Source: Tricholomella constricta (Eukaryota > Basidiomycota > Agaricomycetes > Agaricales > Lyophyllaceae). Taken from it: 64,000 nucleotides of DNA. Made by a program: the position numbers and the translations under genes. The notes below the pieces were generated by a model. The model made no database searches. It was given only the letters and a program-made list of their open reading frames with translations, and was not told the origin of the DNA. This document shows, in pieces, positions 1-10,504 of the stretch. How positions within the stretch are numbered: position 1 is the first letter of the stretch; the number at the start of each line of letters is the position of its first letter. Location of the stretch: assembly GCA_013368375.1 (NCBI GenBank), contig JAACJP010000025.1, positions 79,107 to 143,106 on the forward strand, given 5' to 3'.

Positions 1-7
1 CTTCAAC

Positions 8-901
8 GTGTGGGGACAATATATTGTACACCATGGAAGGCCAGGCCTAGACAACGTATACAGCGGTCTAGTGATCGACTACAACTTCTCGATCCACTTC
101 CGCACTGTGGTCGGGTACGCCCTTGGTCGTGCCATGAGCCCTACCCGAGCCGCATCTCGAGTCGCGTTCATGCGCCTATACGCCATGATCATTGCTCGAC
201 CGAACCTCTATCGAGAAGCGGTGGACTCGTGGAATGCCATTCACCCATTGGATCGCATCCCCGACCACTTACCTTCTACGGCAAGCCTTGGTCGCTTAGC
301 TCTTCCTGAGGAGCATGCCGCCAACTTAACCGAAACGGACGTAATCCGTATGCTTTTAGCCAATCGACTACCCGTCGCTTGGATTGATCACGCCTATCCC
401 TACGGCCTCCACTACTTGGATGCGCATTATACGGGAACCACAATTGATCGTACACTATACGACAATGTGGACGACGACCGACTTGTTCGGCTATGTCGTT
501 ACGGGATACCCCCGGCCATTCCTCAATGGGATGGATGGCGACAGCCGACCCGCGATGATATCGCTAGACTCCACGTACTACTCGACTGCGAGAAAGAGCG
601 AGGACTGGACACTGCGCACGCTCGCGGCCTACACCCTGTAGGATACGACATCACGTCGATGAAATTCATCACCGGACGTGACCGCGAAGCTACTGTACTC
701 TACGACGGCGATCTGGTGTTTAACGATACCACTGACCCGTCTGCGCCACCGCCTATGGTGGAAGGTCCTCCGCTCCCAACTATCAAGTCCACTACGTCGC
801 CAGCACCCTCTGCTCCATCTAGTTCATCCGCACCACTGGTCCTGCTACCAGAGGCTAACGCTTCTGATGACCATGCGATGGATGTAGTCGAGAAGGCTTA
901 A
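8..901 (+). CDS. third ORF of Ty3 element, C-terminal part (unknown function)
   Basis: The frame is open from the window edge, so this is the C-terminal ~300 residues of a longer protein. It shares ordered blocks with the C-terminus of the 965-residue ORF of element G (60175-57278, - strand): an HHGR block, YGLHYLD, NVDDDR and a WDGW motif, with similar spacing. It also matches 56206-56680. The last ~60 residues are rich in Pro, Ser and Ala. No membrane segment, signal peptide, zinc knuckle or catalytic motif of gag or pol is visible. It lies between pol and the 3' LTR, where an envelope gene would sit, but it does not look like an envelope. Function is unknown. Confidence 0.7.
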   Translation: MWGQYIVHHGRPGLDNVYSGLVIDYNFSIHFRTVVGYALGRAMSPTRAASRVAFMRLYAMIIARPNLYREAVDSWNAIHPLDRIPDHLPSTASLGRLALPEEHAANLTETDVIRMLLANRLPVAWIDHAYPYGLHYLDAHYTGTTIDRTLYDNVDDDRLVRLCRYGIPPAIPQWDGWRQPTRDDIARLHVLLDCEKERGLDTAHARGLHPVGYDITSMKFITGRDREATVLYDGDLVFNDTTDPSAPPPMVEGPPLPTIKSTTSPAPSAPSSSSAPLVLLPEANASDDHAMDVVEKA

Positions 902-1044
902 CGACAACGTCGAGTGTACGCCACAGTCATGGTAGTCGTCGAAATACATACGCGATCACTAATTGAGCGGGAGTTGTATACTCACGCTTTGTACTTATAA
1001 TAATAACCATGCACATCCATCTGCTGAGATCATACATTGATCTC

Positions 1045-1055
1045 AAAGGGGGGTG
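1045..1055 (+). other. polypurine tract of family F element
   Basis: AAAGGGGGG followed by TG lies immediately 5' of the LTR start at 1056. This is the expected site for plus-strand priming of an LTR retrotransposon and confirms the + orientation. Confidence 0.65.
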
Positions 1056-1289
1056 TGTAACGACGGCGCGTTACAATACGTCTATATTGAGACGCGACCT
1101 GTTTGGCATTACCGTCTGGTAATGCACGACCATCTTTGTTATGCGTATATAAATGTCCTGTACAGTTTATGCTTAGATAATCCTTTGCACCTTCACCCTG
1201 TACACGTACTTAGCAGAATCCCACAGATTGGTCTAGCTTAACGTGTCTGGTGTCTCGCAAGGATCCCCCAACCCCGTACAACCGTTACA
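1056..1289 (+). repeat. 3' LTR, family F (234 bp, full length)
   Basis: It starts TGTAAC and ends GTTACA. It carries a TATA-like TATATAAA near 1146 and an internal hairpin with stem GCATTACC around 1107-1126. A second, internally deleted copy is at 47586-47676: both share the first ~75 and last ~16 bases, and the second lacks the middle including the TATA-like motif. The first 20 bases can themselves fold (TGTAACG with CGTTACA). Confidence 0.75.
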
Positions 1290-2915
1290 TGTTCTATCCA
1301 CCCGTCTCTCAATGTGTTGCATGTCAATTGCCTCTGACATGCAGCACCCTGTCAAGGATTCAAGTTATGTTCTTCACACTTCACGATGGGGTACGCCGCG
1401 CACTTAGCTCGTCTTTTGCATGTACAGCATGCAAGGTGTGCTACTACCACAACTACTATGCTGACGGCGTGACACGCCAGTATTATCCAACCGCCGAAAT
1501 CCCCTCCAACATCCAGATAGAGGCCCATGCTTATGTCAACCATCGTCTTTGTGAATTTTTCACTCATTCATCGCTTTTTGCATGGGTCTCTGCTCAGAAC
1601 TCCGCCAATCTCTACAACCACAGCCTCTCTGTCATGTCGAAGATGGGGAAAAGCACTGGCACAATTTCGTTGGAGCAAGTCTCACGGGCATTCACTATGA
1701 ATGCATTGCTCCGAGAGAGCGTCGAAGATGGTACTACCTTGAATTTGCCAGACATTGGGGACAACGACGAGCGCTTGAAGCATGCAACGGAGCTTCGCAA
1801 CCAGCGTATCATCTCACATGGGCAAACACAGAGGCTGCATGCCTGTGGGGTCTGTGAGAGGTTCGCACCTGCGCCAGATGGGTATAAAGGTCTTCGTGAG
1901 TAATTTCGATGTTTTCGCTCTATTCTTGTCTAATGAAGTAGCAGGTTCGATGCGTGCTGTTACCATGGATGGAAATGCGATAGGACGACCCTCCTGCAAT
2001 GAGCACAACTGCTCACAGCCACTGATCAAGCACCGTGCCCATTTCTGCGTGAGACACAATGATAAGAAGACAGAATGTGTTGTCACAGGCTGCGCCACTA
2101 CAGCACCACCTGGATCTCGAACCTGCACCATCCCCTCCCACCGTGAGATGGAGTTACGCCGTAACGAGAAGGGAAAGGCTTTTTTTCAGCTTGTGAAGCG
2201 TCTCCAACGGCGAAATATCGTGCAAACCACTGACTCCCTTGCTTCTGGAGCCAGTGCTGATGACACCTTTGCGGAACCTGATCAGGACCACCAGAAATCG
2301 GATGCAGGGAATTTGCAGCCACGGGCCCGATTTGACCGTCGCAGAACACATAATGAGCAACTCGTCGTTGCTTGCTGTGGTATCATCATCGCCCGTGGGA
2401 CTATGTTTGGAGCTGAATCAATATCTGGTGTGAAGGTGCGTCATGTTTTCGCGCCGTGGACACTAGTACTAATTTATCTACGACAGGATTTCCTCAAATC
2501 AGTTTATCCTTGCAAGGAGGACCTTCCAAGCATCATTTTCTATGACAACAATTGTTTGCTCCAATCACACCTTAACACACAGAAGGACAACTATTTTGAC
2601 AAAGTTATCAAGCCCGTGGATGTATTCCACTTCAAGTCGAAACATAAGGAAACCGACGAGTTTTGTCAGCGACATTGCAATCCTGCAATGTTTCCGGAAC
2701 TGGTGGATGAAAACGGGAAGTGGTATTTCAACTCCTCTATTGCAGAGCAAGTAAATGTATGGTTAGGGGGTTATCTTGCTATTGTACGTGATATGTTGCC
2801 TCATCGTTACGACTTTTTTTTGGACGAGATGATCAAACGGAGAAATGAATTGATGGTGGCCAAACTTGAGGAGGCGGGCAGAATTCCTTACATTATACCA
2901 TCTTTCATAGCATGA
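1290..2915 (+). pseudogene. KDZ transposase with CxC5 and CxC6 cysteine clusters, 5'-truncated
   Basis: The reading frame runs from the LTR junction through two introns (1896-1944, 49 nt; 2436-2486, 51 nt, both GT..AG with a CTAAT branch site). The N-terminal part has CxxC pairs and a YYHNYY block typical of the CxC5 module. It is followed by a Cys/His array (residues encoded about 1990-2150) typical of CxC6, then the KDZ core: YDNNC, DVFHFKSKHKETD, CQRHCNP and a SSIAEQ block supplying the last acidic catalytic residue. These modules are known from Kyakuja-Dileera-Zisupton transposases of basidiomycetes. The C-terminus (stop 2913-2915) looks natural. The 5' end is lost at the LTR, so the copy cannot make a complete protein. 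Confidence 0.8.
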
Positions 2916-3054
2916 TAGGAAGTAGTAATAGATTGGTTTGACTTCCTGACTTTGACCCGATGACTTGTCGTGATAGGGTGCCACAAGTTGGATAAAAGGA
3001 GGCCATGGTACGTTGGCATCTGTCTCTGTTGTGGACATTGCTGATTTTATGGTC

Positions 3055-4155
3055 TGCATAGCCCATCGTCTCGTACATATCCATCTCATCCAAAATGGTC
3101 TCCTTTGAAAGTGTATGTGCCGCCATCCGCGCTGCCGTTGACCCAGGTGATTGACCTGTCCTCATCTCGCTCAAGCGCCATGTCGACATCAAGGGACAAA
3201 CCAAGCTTGTACGTGTCATACGTGAGGCATGGGGGGGTAAGCTCGTCAATGGCCCCATCAAGGGCATTGATGACAACAAGTCCTCGGCCTGTAACCTCAT
3301 GGGGCATATTATTCTTATGGCAGATGTCTCGATTGTGCGTGCGGGGATGTCAGTCTGATTGGAACCCTCCCCAAACATGTTACGGTCAATATCTCTGAGT
3401 CTGGGCTCTCTCCTCTTTGCTCTCCTCTTCCCTCGCAAGTTTCATCATGCATGCCGAGCGCCACCTCCACCGCATCTACCCGTGCGGTACATGCATTGGC
3501 TTCTCTAACCCATCCCCACTCCCCTTCTGGCAGAGCGGCGCGCACATGGTGTCCCTCAATTGGCATAACTTAGACCCCGGCATGTAGGTACGTGCTGAGC
3601 CATCAACATTTCTATCTAATTCTACGCTTGTACGCAGGTGAATGAGGGTATGTTTGCCGGCGGGCCAGGGTGGGCCCTGAAGCCTACCGCCCTGCGCAGC
3701 ATCGAGGGCCTCACACAAACACGCAAGCGGAGGCTCGAAGGCAAGATAGTCAGGATCAGTTCCTGTGTGCTTCTTCTCCATTCGCCAATCTAACTACCAC
3801 TAACACTCTCCACCTTGGCAGCGCCCCCGCTAAACGGCCATGCAGACAAGACCTTCTCGACCTACATCTGCGTGCAGCTGCTGCACGCCGACAAGGCCGA
3901 GGAGAAGGAGTGGCGCTCCAAGACCATCAAGACGCAGGACGTGCCCAGGTGCGGTGTGGACGTGGCCTGGGATGGCTTCGAGTTGGAATTTACCGACGAC
4001 GAGCTGGCGTCCTTGCAGTGTGTTTCCCTATCTCCTCTTCTGTGCGCCTCGTCACTACACGCTGATACTATTGCTGGGTTTTGTGTAGGCTGGTGGTGTC
4101 AGAGAACGAGTTCGGGCAGGACGACAAGGTGCTAGCACAGCTTACAATTACGTAG
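3055..4155 (+). pseudogene. phosphoinositide-specific phospholipase C, decayed 3' part
   Basis: Pieces in changing frames resemble the end of the X box (about 3060-3290, containing SFESVC and PVLISLKRH), the Y box (3447-3700, containing YPCG, PFWQSGAHMVSLNW and VNEGMFAGGPGW) and a C2 domain (about 3822-4155). GT..AG introns are visible at 3588-3637, about 3760-3821 and about 4020-4088. Breaks include TGA at 3152-3154 inside the X box and TAG at 3585-3587 where the family has Gln. The N-terminal half with PH/EF-hand and the catalytic His is missing. The enzyme family hydrolyses PIP2 at membranes; this copy should be inactive. The call rests on motif order remembered from the family, not on a search. 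Confidence 0.65.
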
Positions 4156-4305
4156 TCATAAACTGTCGGCTTGCTATCGTTCAAAGAGGGTACACCATCG
4201 GAGTAAGTCATGGTATACAATGCTATCTGGTCCGAGTTCATTTTCATCTGCGTGGTTCAAAGCGACGGATGGGCATCAACTGCCGGAATACATGCAATTT
4301 CAATT

Positions 4306-6385
4306 TTAATCAATAACAATTACTTCTATGGGCTCTGCTTTAACTTCCATCTTAATCTTCGCTTTTTCTGCTCTTGATCGTTTACCTGGCAAGGTTCCAT
4401 TACACTGACCCCTCACTTCCTTCACAAACCTCTTCCACTCACCCTCCGTTGAATATCCTGCTTGAACGTAACGTGTTTTTTGCTCCTCGCTTGCAGCATC
4501 CCAAAGCCTTGAGACAGTGTTGTAGCTTGTTCGAAGAAATTTTGTGGAGCCAGAAGGAAATGACACCAAAAAGCGATCCTCGAGTTTTCCAGTCATGGTA
4601 GACATCCGTTGGAACCCCTTGGACATTGAGATCACGTACTTGAGAGGCCATGGGGCATGCTTGGATGAGGGAATCATATCCGAATCACCAGACATGCTCC
4701 CAACATCACACACAAGGTCAATGACTGACTCGGAGGCAGACACGGAAAGATCGATGACCTCCGGGACAGGTACTTGAAGTCGGAAAGCTCCTTCAAGAGG
4801 AGGAGGTGTCAAGCTGGATCGACGGGGTGAAAGTGGTGGGCGCATCATGGCTGGTATCGATGGAGTCTCGAGAATTGGACTCAAACACTGTGTAATTGGA
4901 TGGGAAGGAGTAGAAAGAGTCTGTGGCGCAGCTGTGGAGCGAGGAGTGGTTCGAGTAGTGCGAGAAGGAGTGGTAGGAGCACTTCCACCCCTCGCGCGGA
5001 CGTTCCTAAAGGTTGGCTGTGCGAGAACATCAAGATCCTCAATAGGGCGCTTGCGAGACTTGCCACGCAACAAAATATCCTCGATAGCTTGGGTCATTCC
5101 AGGGGCAGAGTCAGTGACACCTCGAGCGCGATACAGAAGGATTTGCTGGGCTGCAATGTGGCGAGAGGTGGTTGAGTCATGCAGTTGCCACTTTCGTGAC
5201 GTGGTGGCAGTGGGATCGAAGGCCTCGATGAGCATCTCATCTGAGATGCCGAGGGCTGCACAGACTGCGACAGAACATTTTGCAAGGACAAAGACCGGCC
5301 ATGTAGGGCAGGAGACACTAAATATGTGAGGTTCATCATCATTCTAAAAGGATTTAATGAGTAACAGTGAAAAAATAGATTAATTGACGTACCGTCTCCC
5401 AATAGTAGATTGAAACATTTCTCCTCAATTCCTCCTCTGCAGCCTTCTGCTGTTCTAAGCGATCAGTCTTCTCTCGCCAGTGACGCGCGGCTTTCTCTTG
5501 TGCTTCATAGTGCTCTTGTCACAAGGGAAGCGTAGGGTTATAAGTGGACAAGACGGGGGTAGGTGTTGAGGCTGGTGCAGCCACAGTTGCTGCACGGGCG
5601 AGCACGCGTTCCTTGGCAAGCACAGCCTCGAGATGGCGCAGTTCCTTGCATATCTTTTTTGTCTCCTGCTGATATTGGATACAGCATCGTTTACAGTATG
5701 AGTGCGTACATGTGCTGCAGTATCGAGGAGGATCCTTGGGAAGAGAGCGACAGATCGGACCATTGCAGATAGTCTTTACAGCATTGTTAGCCACAAGAAC
5801 ACGAGTATGCGGAGGCGAGTCAGGGATTGCCAGGGAGGGGAGGGAGGGAGTGGTAGCTTTGGAGCGGGTGCCACTGGGAGTCGGCACTGCCATCGTCGCG
5901 TGTTCGGGCATAGTACTATCTTCCTCATTGTTAATAGTGCCGGCAACATCAGACATTGGGGGAGTAGGGGATGCATGTGTTGATGTAGCTGCAGGAGTAG
6001 AGGATGCATGAGCGAGAGCAATGCTCTCATACAGAGAGGGAATGGGTGGTGGCAATACAGTCTCCGGATCCTTACAAGGTATTGTGTTCACTGGCGTGAT
6101 AGGCAGGTATTCTTTAATGATACTTTGGATCGAGTTTGGAGGTTGACGGGGACCGAGATTAATGCGCGGCCTCTCATCGCACCATCGAACAAAGTGAGAT
6201 GTTTGTGCATTACACTAAATGACTCATTGTCAATGGGAACCATCACAGATCAACTGAAACAAACACACCTTCACATAGGACCGACCACGGTTATCCGGGT
6301 TTCCCAAGCCACGGCATATTAATGCAACAGTGGTTGCAGTACAGTCTTTGCAGTTGCAGGTAGTGGGGATGGGTAGGTTGGACAT
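4306..6385 (-). CDS. Cys-rich protein of unknown function, three exons, one in-frame TGA
   Basis: Exons are 6385-6269, 6214-5393 and 5343-4306 with introns of 54 and 49 nt; all junctions are GT..AG and in phase, giving about 658 codons. The N-terminus has a GRF-like zinc finger spanning intron 1 (CNCKDC...NPDNRGRSY, then C, ending FVRW). Exon 2 has a Pro/Ser-rich stretch, a second Cys cluster (CNGPIC, YCSTC, YCKRCC) and a charged, possibly coiled segment. Exon 3 holds a hydrophobic block (CPTWPVFVLAKC), low-complexity Pro/Ser/Thr sequence and a basic C-terminal patch that could be a nuclear signal. TGA at 5521-5519 interrupts exon 2, so this is either a pseudogene or a sequencing or splicing problem. 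I do not know its function; nucleic-acid binding is a guess from the zinc fingers. It converges on the PLC remnant. Confidence 0.6.
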
Positions 6386-6419
6386 GGCGAGCAAGGGGTC
6401 GGTTTTTTGAGGCAGCCCA

Positions 6420-6429
6420 TTATATATAG
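6420..6429 (-). promoter_or_regulatory. TATA-like box
   Basis: TATATATAAT on the - strand lies about 35 bp upstream of the chosen ATG at 6385. This favours that start over the in-frame ATG at 6445, which lies upstream of the box. Confidence 0.4.
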
Positions 6430-6445
6430 ACAAATTGGCGGACAA

Positions 6446-6880
6446 TGAGGAGCTCCTCAGGCCACATCAGGCAGCACTGGGAGTAGACATGGCCAAGGCA
6501 GCACTATCCTTTTGAAGACATGGCCAACTGGTAAAAAGGGATCTGCCCGGATTAGGCAGTCCACGAATGGAGACAATGGCTCAATTGTTCAGCAAATCGA
6601 GCAGTGGCCAGACGAGATCGTGCATGCTCGAATGTGGCGGCGCAGGATCTACGCGACAAATGCAGCACGTGATGGGAAAGTGGACTGACGAAATCCACAT
6701 TGTGAGAAACTTGTCGTCCAGATTCCAAATGACACTTCTGAATCTGGTGTTCACATTTGCCCGGCAAGTCCAGTTTATCCGGTCCAGATAATTATCTGAA
6801 CATTTAATTCCTACTGTCTAAGTTCTGGCGAGATGGCACGAAGAAAAAGACCGTCCTCATTGTAGAACCATGTTGGTCAA
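6446..6880. other. intergenic, no gene recognised
   Basis: This lies between the Cys-rich gene and the DIRS element. Short ORFs here lack recognisable domains. It probably holds the gene's upstream control region. Confidence 0.4.
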
Positions 6881-6899
6881 AATCAGCCCCCCCCCGCAA

Positions 6900-6935
6900 G
6901 GGTCCGGGTGATGTATTTCCTATTCAGGTACCACT
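6900..6935. repeat. DIRS split repeat B2 (36 bp)
   Basis: It is identical over 36 bp to 7275-7310 (begins GGGTCCGGGTGATG, ends GGTACCACT). It is the outer copy at the element's 3' end. Confidence 0.7.
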
Positions 6936-6971
6936 GGTACGAATAAATACAAATTTGGAGATGGTGGGTGG

Positions 6972-7188
6972 GTAACTGAGAAGTTCCAAAGCCCAGGAAG
7001 GGGGAGTATAATCCCTTAAGCGTGAACGGGACACGCACGAAGATGAGGGGGAAGAGAGAAAAGCCCGATAGGGGGCGGCATCTCACTTCGGGCATTTTAA
7101 CCCTCGTCGGGATGGCTTATGTAATGCGTGGTCGACAACTTTGGACTTCTCATGGGCCTTGTGTAAACGGGCGTTTAAACCCTACCAA
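6972..7188. repeat. DIRS split repeat A2 (217 bp)
   Basis: It matches 11927-12143 over 217 bp at a constant offset of 4955, with about two mismatches by eye (positions 7155 and 7185). The near identity implies fairly recent synthesis. Confidence 0.8.
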
Positions 7189-7274
7189 TGATTGGTCTTG
7201 CTGAAAACCAGAGGCACCATATTTTAGCCAAAAAAACCGGACCCTTGCGGGGGGGGCTGATTAAGCTGGCCTCC

Positions 7275-7310
7275 GGGTCCGGGTGATGTATTTCCTATTC
7301 AGGTACCACT
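7275..7310. repeat. DIRS split repeat B1 (36 bp)
   Basis: Inner copy of the 36-bp repeat, located between the recombinase stop and A2. Confidence 0.7.
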
Positions 7311-7677
7311 AATCCCTAATAAGAAGATTGAGGATACGATGTTGAGGAGGAGTAGGAAATAAAACAAAAAAATAAAAAACGGTGCGTAGCGTGTATGCGG
7401 GCCGTTGGAAAGTTGTCCGTGGCAACGAAAAAAAGATCTGTAAATATAGTAAAGAAACAATGTCTGTTAAGAAAGAGTCCGAGACGGGTAGAAAGAGAAG
7501 AAAGGCGAGGAACGGTGCGTAGCGTATGTCAACCGAGTTCAAGGAGTCCGTATCATCGAAAAGTCCAGTAAGTGTGGGTGAATAAGAGTCCGGGAGGGAG
7601 TAGCCGAGGAGAATAGTCCGGGAGTAGTCCGAAGAAATAGTCCGAGAAAAGATAGGTGAAGAGAGGAAAGACCAAAG

Positions 7678-8691
7678 TCATGACTGCTGGTGGCGATAGA
7701 AATTCGACTGTGTGGTGTTCGAAAACAAGAGCGCTTGAATTAACACAGGGTTCTTCTGAATGTATATCTGGAAGGTGTCTGACGACCAACGACCAATGGC
7801 CTGGATGAGGTGAGGGGCGACGCCACACTCAGCAAGATAAGTTGCACCACCGGATCTCATGGATTGTCCCGCGATGGACTTGTCGAAGAAAAGACGTAGA
7901 CGCTGAATGAAAAAGGCTCGTGTTGGGGAGGTGCCGTCACTGCGTAACCACAATTCGCGAGATAGGGGGAAGAGGTGGTTGCGGGAGTTCAGATATGCAC
8001 AGAAGTGGCGGTGTGGGTCAGATGGATGATCGATTTTCTTTACGACGATTTTGTTGCCTTCAAAGAAATGATCTGCTTTGTGACTGGGGAGACAGAACTC
8101 GTAATAATCTTTGGAGACAACCACTGTCCAAATCTTGGGGATTTTACGATCATCCTGAAGAGCGGGGTCATCGGGGGAGGTTAGCTCACCCAGACGAAGG
8201 AGGGCATAGAAACCCGTGAGGAGTTGAGTGACAAAAAGCAAGTCATCGTGAAGGGTAGAACCAGAATAATGTGATACGACCTGGAAGAGGTTATCCCGAT
8301 TGAGAGGCGATTTACGAGTAATGGGCAGAGCGCGAAGACGAAGACATCCTGCCAGGGTGCGTGAAACGAGCCCAGACTTTCTGCATTCCCGAACGCTGGG
8401 GAAATAAGGCTCCAATTGGTTGCAAATGCCAGACAGGTATGTTCCGACCGAGCGAGGTTTAATGTGGTGAGCCATGTAAACGGTAAACAGGGAAAGCGTA
8501 TCGGGTGTAGGTTCGAGCGGGAAGTTGTGGAGGCGAATAAAATTTAAGTATGAGTTGAGGGCGGAGCTATAGTTTTTCCAAGTACGAGTGTCGATAGCAC
8601 AACCTAACGCTAAGGACCGTTCGCGAACTAAGCGTTCGCGTGTCCACGCCTCCCGCTGGGGTTGACGTGAACGAATGGTGAAGGGGATCAT
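7678..8691 (-). CDS. tyrosine recombinase of DIRS-order element
   Basis: 337 residues, a normal length for the family. An N-terminal SAM-like helical region (W.NY.SALNSYL.F) precedes the catalytic domain. Candidate catalytic residues are an Arg in GFYALLRLGEL, then SMRSGGATYLAE (second Arg), GRWSSDTFQIYI (Trp at the usual His/Trp position, Tyr nucleophile). The start ATG overlaps the RNase H stop in an ATGA, as in translationally coupled retroelement ORFs. The enzyme would integrate the circular cDNA. No internal break is seen. Confidence 0.8.
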   Translation of the reverse strand: MIPFTIRSRQPQREAWTRERLVRERSLALGCAIDTRTWKNYSSALNSYLNFIRLHNFPLEPTPDTLSLFTVYMAHHIKPRSVGTYLSGICNQLEPYFPSVRECRKSGLVSRTLAGCLRLRALPITRKSPLNRDNLFQVVSHYSGSTLHDDLLFVTQLLTGFYALLRLGELTSPDDPALQDDRKIPKIWTVVVSKDYYEFCLPSHKADHFFEGNKIVVKKIDHPSDPHRHFCAYLNSRNHLFPLSRELWLRSDGTSPTRAFFIQRLRLFFDKSIAGQSMRSGGATYLAECGVAPHLIQAIGRWSSDTFQIYIQKNPVLIQALLFSNTTQSNFYRHQQS

Positions 8692-9154
8692 TTTTTGACT
8701 GCCCCCAGCAATTCTTGAGGGGGTTCAAAGAGAACGATGACGAGATCGTGTTCGACATCTAATGCGTCGTCGAAACGGCCGCGGGAGAGCAAATCAGCGA
8801 CAGTGTTGAGATCACCGGGAACGTGAAGGACACGAATTTGGTGGTCATACTTGATCATGACGTCTGCAACAGTGCGAAGAAACATGTTGTACAAGGGTTT
8901 TCCGTGAAGCGAACTAAAGATCTTCACCGAGTTGTCGTTGTCAGTATAGACAACATATAGCACGCGTCAAGGATGGCGGACACGACACAAAGGGCCTCAA
9001 AGAAAAAGATGAGATACGGGTCAGTATCACCAGGAATGTCAGCGTGGAAAGACGTCTTAGTGCTTGGGTACCAGTAAGCCATACCGGTGAGGCACGCATC
9101 GCAATAGACAACGAGATCGGCCTCGTCTTCAGACCAGTAAACAGAGCGAATCAA
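8688..9154 (-). pseudogene. RNase H domain of DIRS pol, frameshifted
   Basis: Two overlapping frames carry one domain. 9154-8924 has VYCDACLTGMAYWYP and an FFFEALCV block with the conserved acid. 8963-8688 has YTDNDNSVKIF and HVPGDLNTVADLLSRG. The switch near 8940-8960 is a frameshift. The domain follows RT directly and degrades template RNA in intact elements. Confidence 0.65.
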
Positions 9155-10504
9155 GTGAACACCGGAAGACTTTTCAATATGGTTGGCAGCCCAGAGTAAA
9201 TCGGAACGAATGGCCTGGTTGCACCATATATGTGCAGGGGCTTGTCGGCGTGAGCAGATATCTTCGGGTACACGTTACCGAGGCAAGGACGAAGGAGTGG
9301 AAAAACATTGAACGACCAATTCATCCAACCCGCGAGGCGCTGCCAGTCCCTCAGAGTAAAATAGCGCGACTCCTTCCCTTGTCTATCAGCAAAGCGACGA
9401 AGTTCAACAACTAAGTCTGAGCGAGCTTCATCAGGTAGAGTGAGTGTCATTGTGTTGGGATCGACGAGGATTCCAATGATCACAAGAGGCGCGCCATGTA
9501 TCTGTTTCGTCCTTTTATGGAAGATACCAATCTTGTCCCAGAGAGAGAGGAGTCGAAACTGTTTAGATGGAACGAGCATTTGGTAAGGTTCGTACAGAAC
9601 GAAATTGTCTGGTTCGTCCGAAGTAAATGAATCGTCGTTGAAGGCCATGAGGTCGAAGATTTCCTCGATTTCGATGGCGATCCATGTGACAAGACTGTTG
9701 ACAGCTCCCCAGTTATTAAAGGACGCACGACCACCAAAGGCGTTGTTTCGATCAATGTGGCGTTCGCCGTCGATGGTGTTGACCTGTTTGATTTGGAAAA
9801 GAGGATGGAGAGGGATGAGGCGGTAAGCTTCAGCAACATCGGACTTGAAGAGAATGAGGGGACGATTGGAAATGGCTCTTATGGAGAGGAGATGGGCCCT
9901 GAGGTGGGACATGTTGTCGAGCGGCATGCCCGCAATATCTTTGTGAAGGATCATGGAATTGAGTGAGAACTGCCCGGCGGACTGATTAGTGACCATCCGA
10001 AGACCTTTTCCCTTGTCTTTAGGGACGGCGTGGATCGGCATGGAATACATTCCAGGGAGGAGTTCTGTTCCGAAACTGGGAGAGAAGCAATTTTTTGAGA
10101 TCTCCACATCGTGTTGAGCACGCAAGAAACTGGCTTCGATCGGGTCTTTAGGAGTACCCAAGGACATGTTGTATGTATCCGGGTATTCGCCAGGGTGAGT
10201 ATCGGCGAAAGGCCAAAAACCATGGCGAAGACCGTGACATACAGACTTGACGAAAGGTTGATTGGGATGGGAGGCGAGCATGGCCTCAAAAACATCGACA
10301 TTGATAGGGGTGACAATCTTGAAGAGCTCAGGATGTTCACAGATGGTTTGGTTTGCGATAGGATCATTTAGGGCGTCAAGAGGAGGTGAAGGAAGAGGAG
10401 AGGCGGTTTTGGACCATTTCGCGGTCGTCCTGGCCAGCGGCAAAGTATCGTCCCAATTGTTATAACGAAGGTACTTAGGCCGTAGACCGAAGGCGACGAC
10501 TCCT
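9151..10504 (-). CDS. reverse transcriptase of DIRS-order element
   Basis: The frame is open from 11559 to 9151 (802 codons), but homology to RT starts only about residue 350, after the gag stop. Visible RT blocks are HGFWPFAD, MYSMPIHAVPKDKGKGLRMV, FKSDVAEAYRLIPLHP (first catalytic Asp), NAFGGRASFNNWGAV and LMAFNDDSF (catalytic Asp pair). These match the DIRS-type RT, which is divergent from LTR RTs. The first ~350 codons overlap gag in another frame and are more likely a by-product of low stop density than protein; the real pol start is not resolved. Confidence 0.7.

Larger units (their letters stand above)
1..1289 (+). mobile_element. 3' end of a Ty3/gypsy LTR element, family F
   Basis: The segment holds the end of the element's third ORF (to 901), a short 3' untranslated stretch, a polypurine tract and a complete 3' LTR (1056-1289). 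The 5' part lies outside the window. Bases 241-710 match 56206-56675 of the second family F copy with only scattered differences, which sets orientation and family. The LTR abuts a KDZ transposase gene, so the element probably landed in that gene. The target duplication cannot be tested here because the other end is missing. Confidence 0.75.
6881..7262. repeat. inverted repeat pair around A2/B2
   Basis: Bases 6881-6907 (AATCAGCC, a C run, then GCAAGGGTCCGG) are the reverse complement of 7237-7262 except for one base in the C/G run. The arms flank A2 and overlap B2. Inverted sequences near the ends are thought to help DIRS-type elements form circular intermediates; that role here is inference. 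Confidence 0.6.

Noticed and set aside
2905..3438. - strand ORFs at 2905-3438 and 3086-3307
   Set aside because: Antisense to the PLC X-box remnant, which gives a motif-consistent reading on the + strand.
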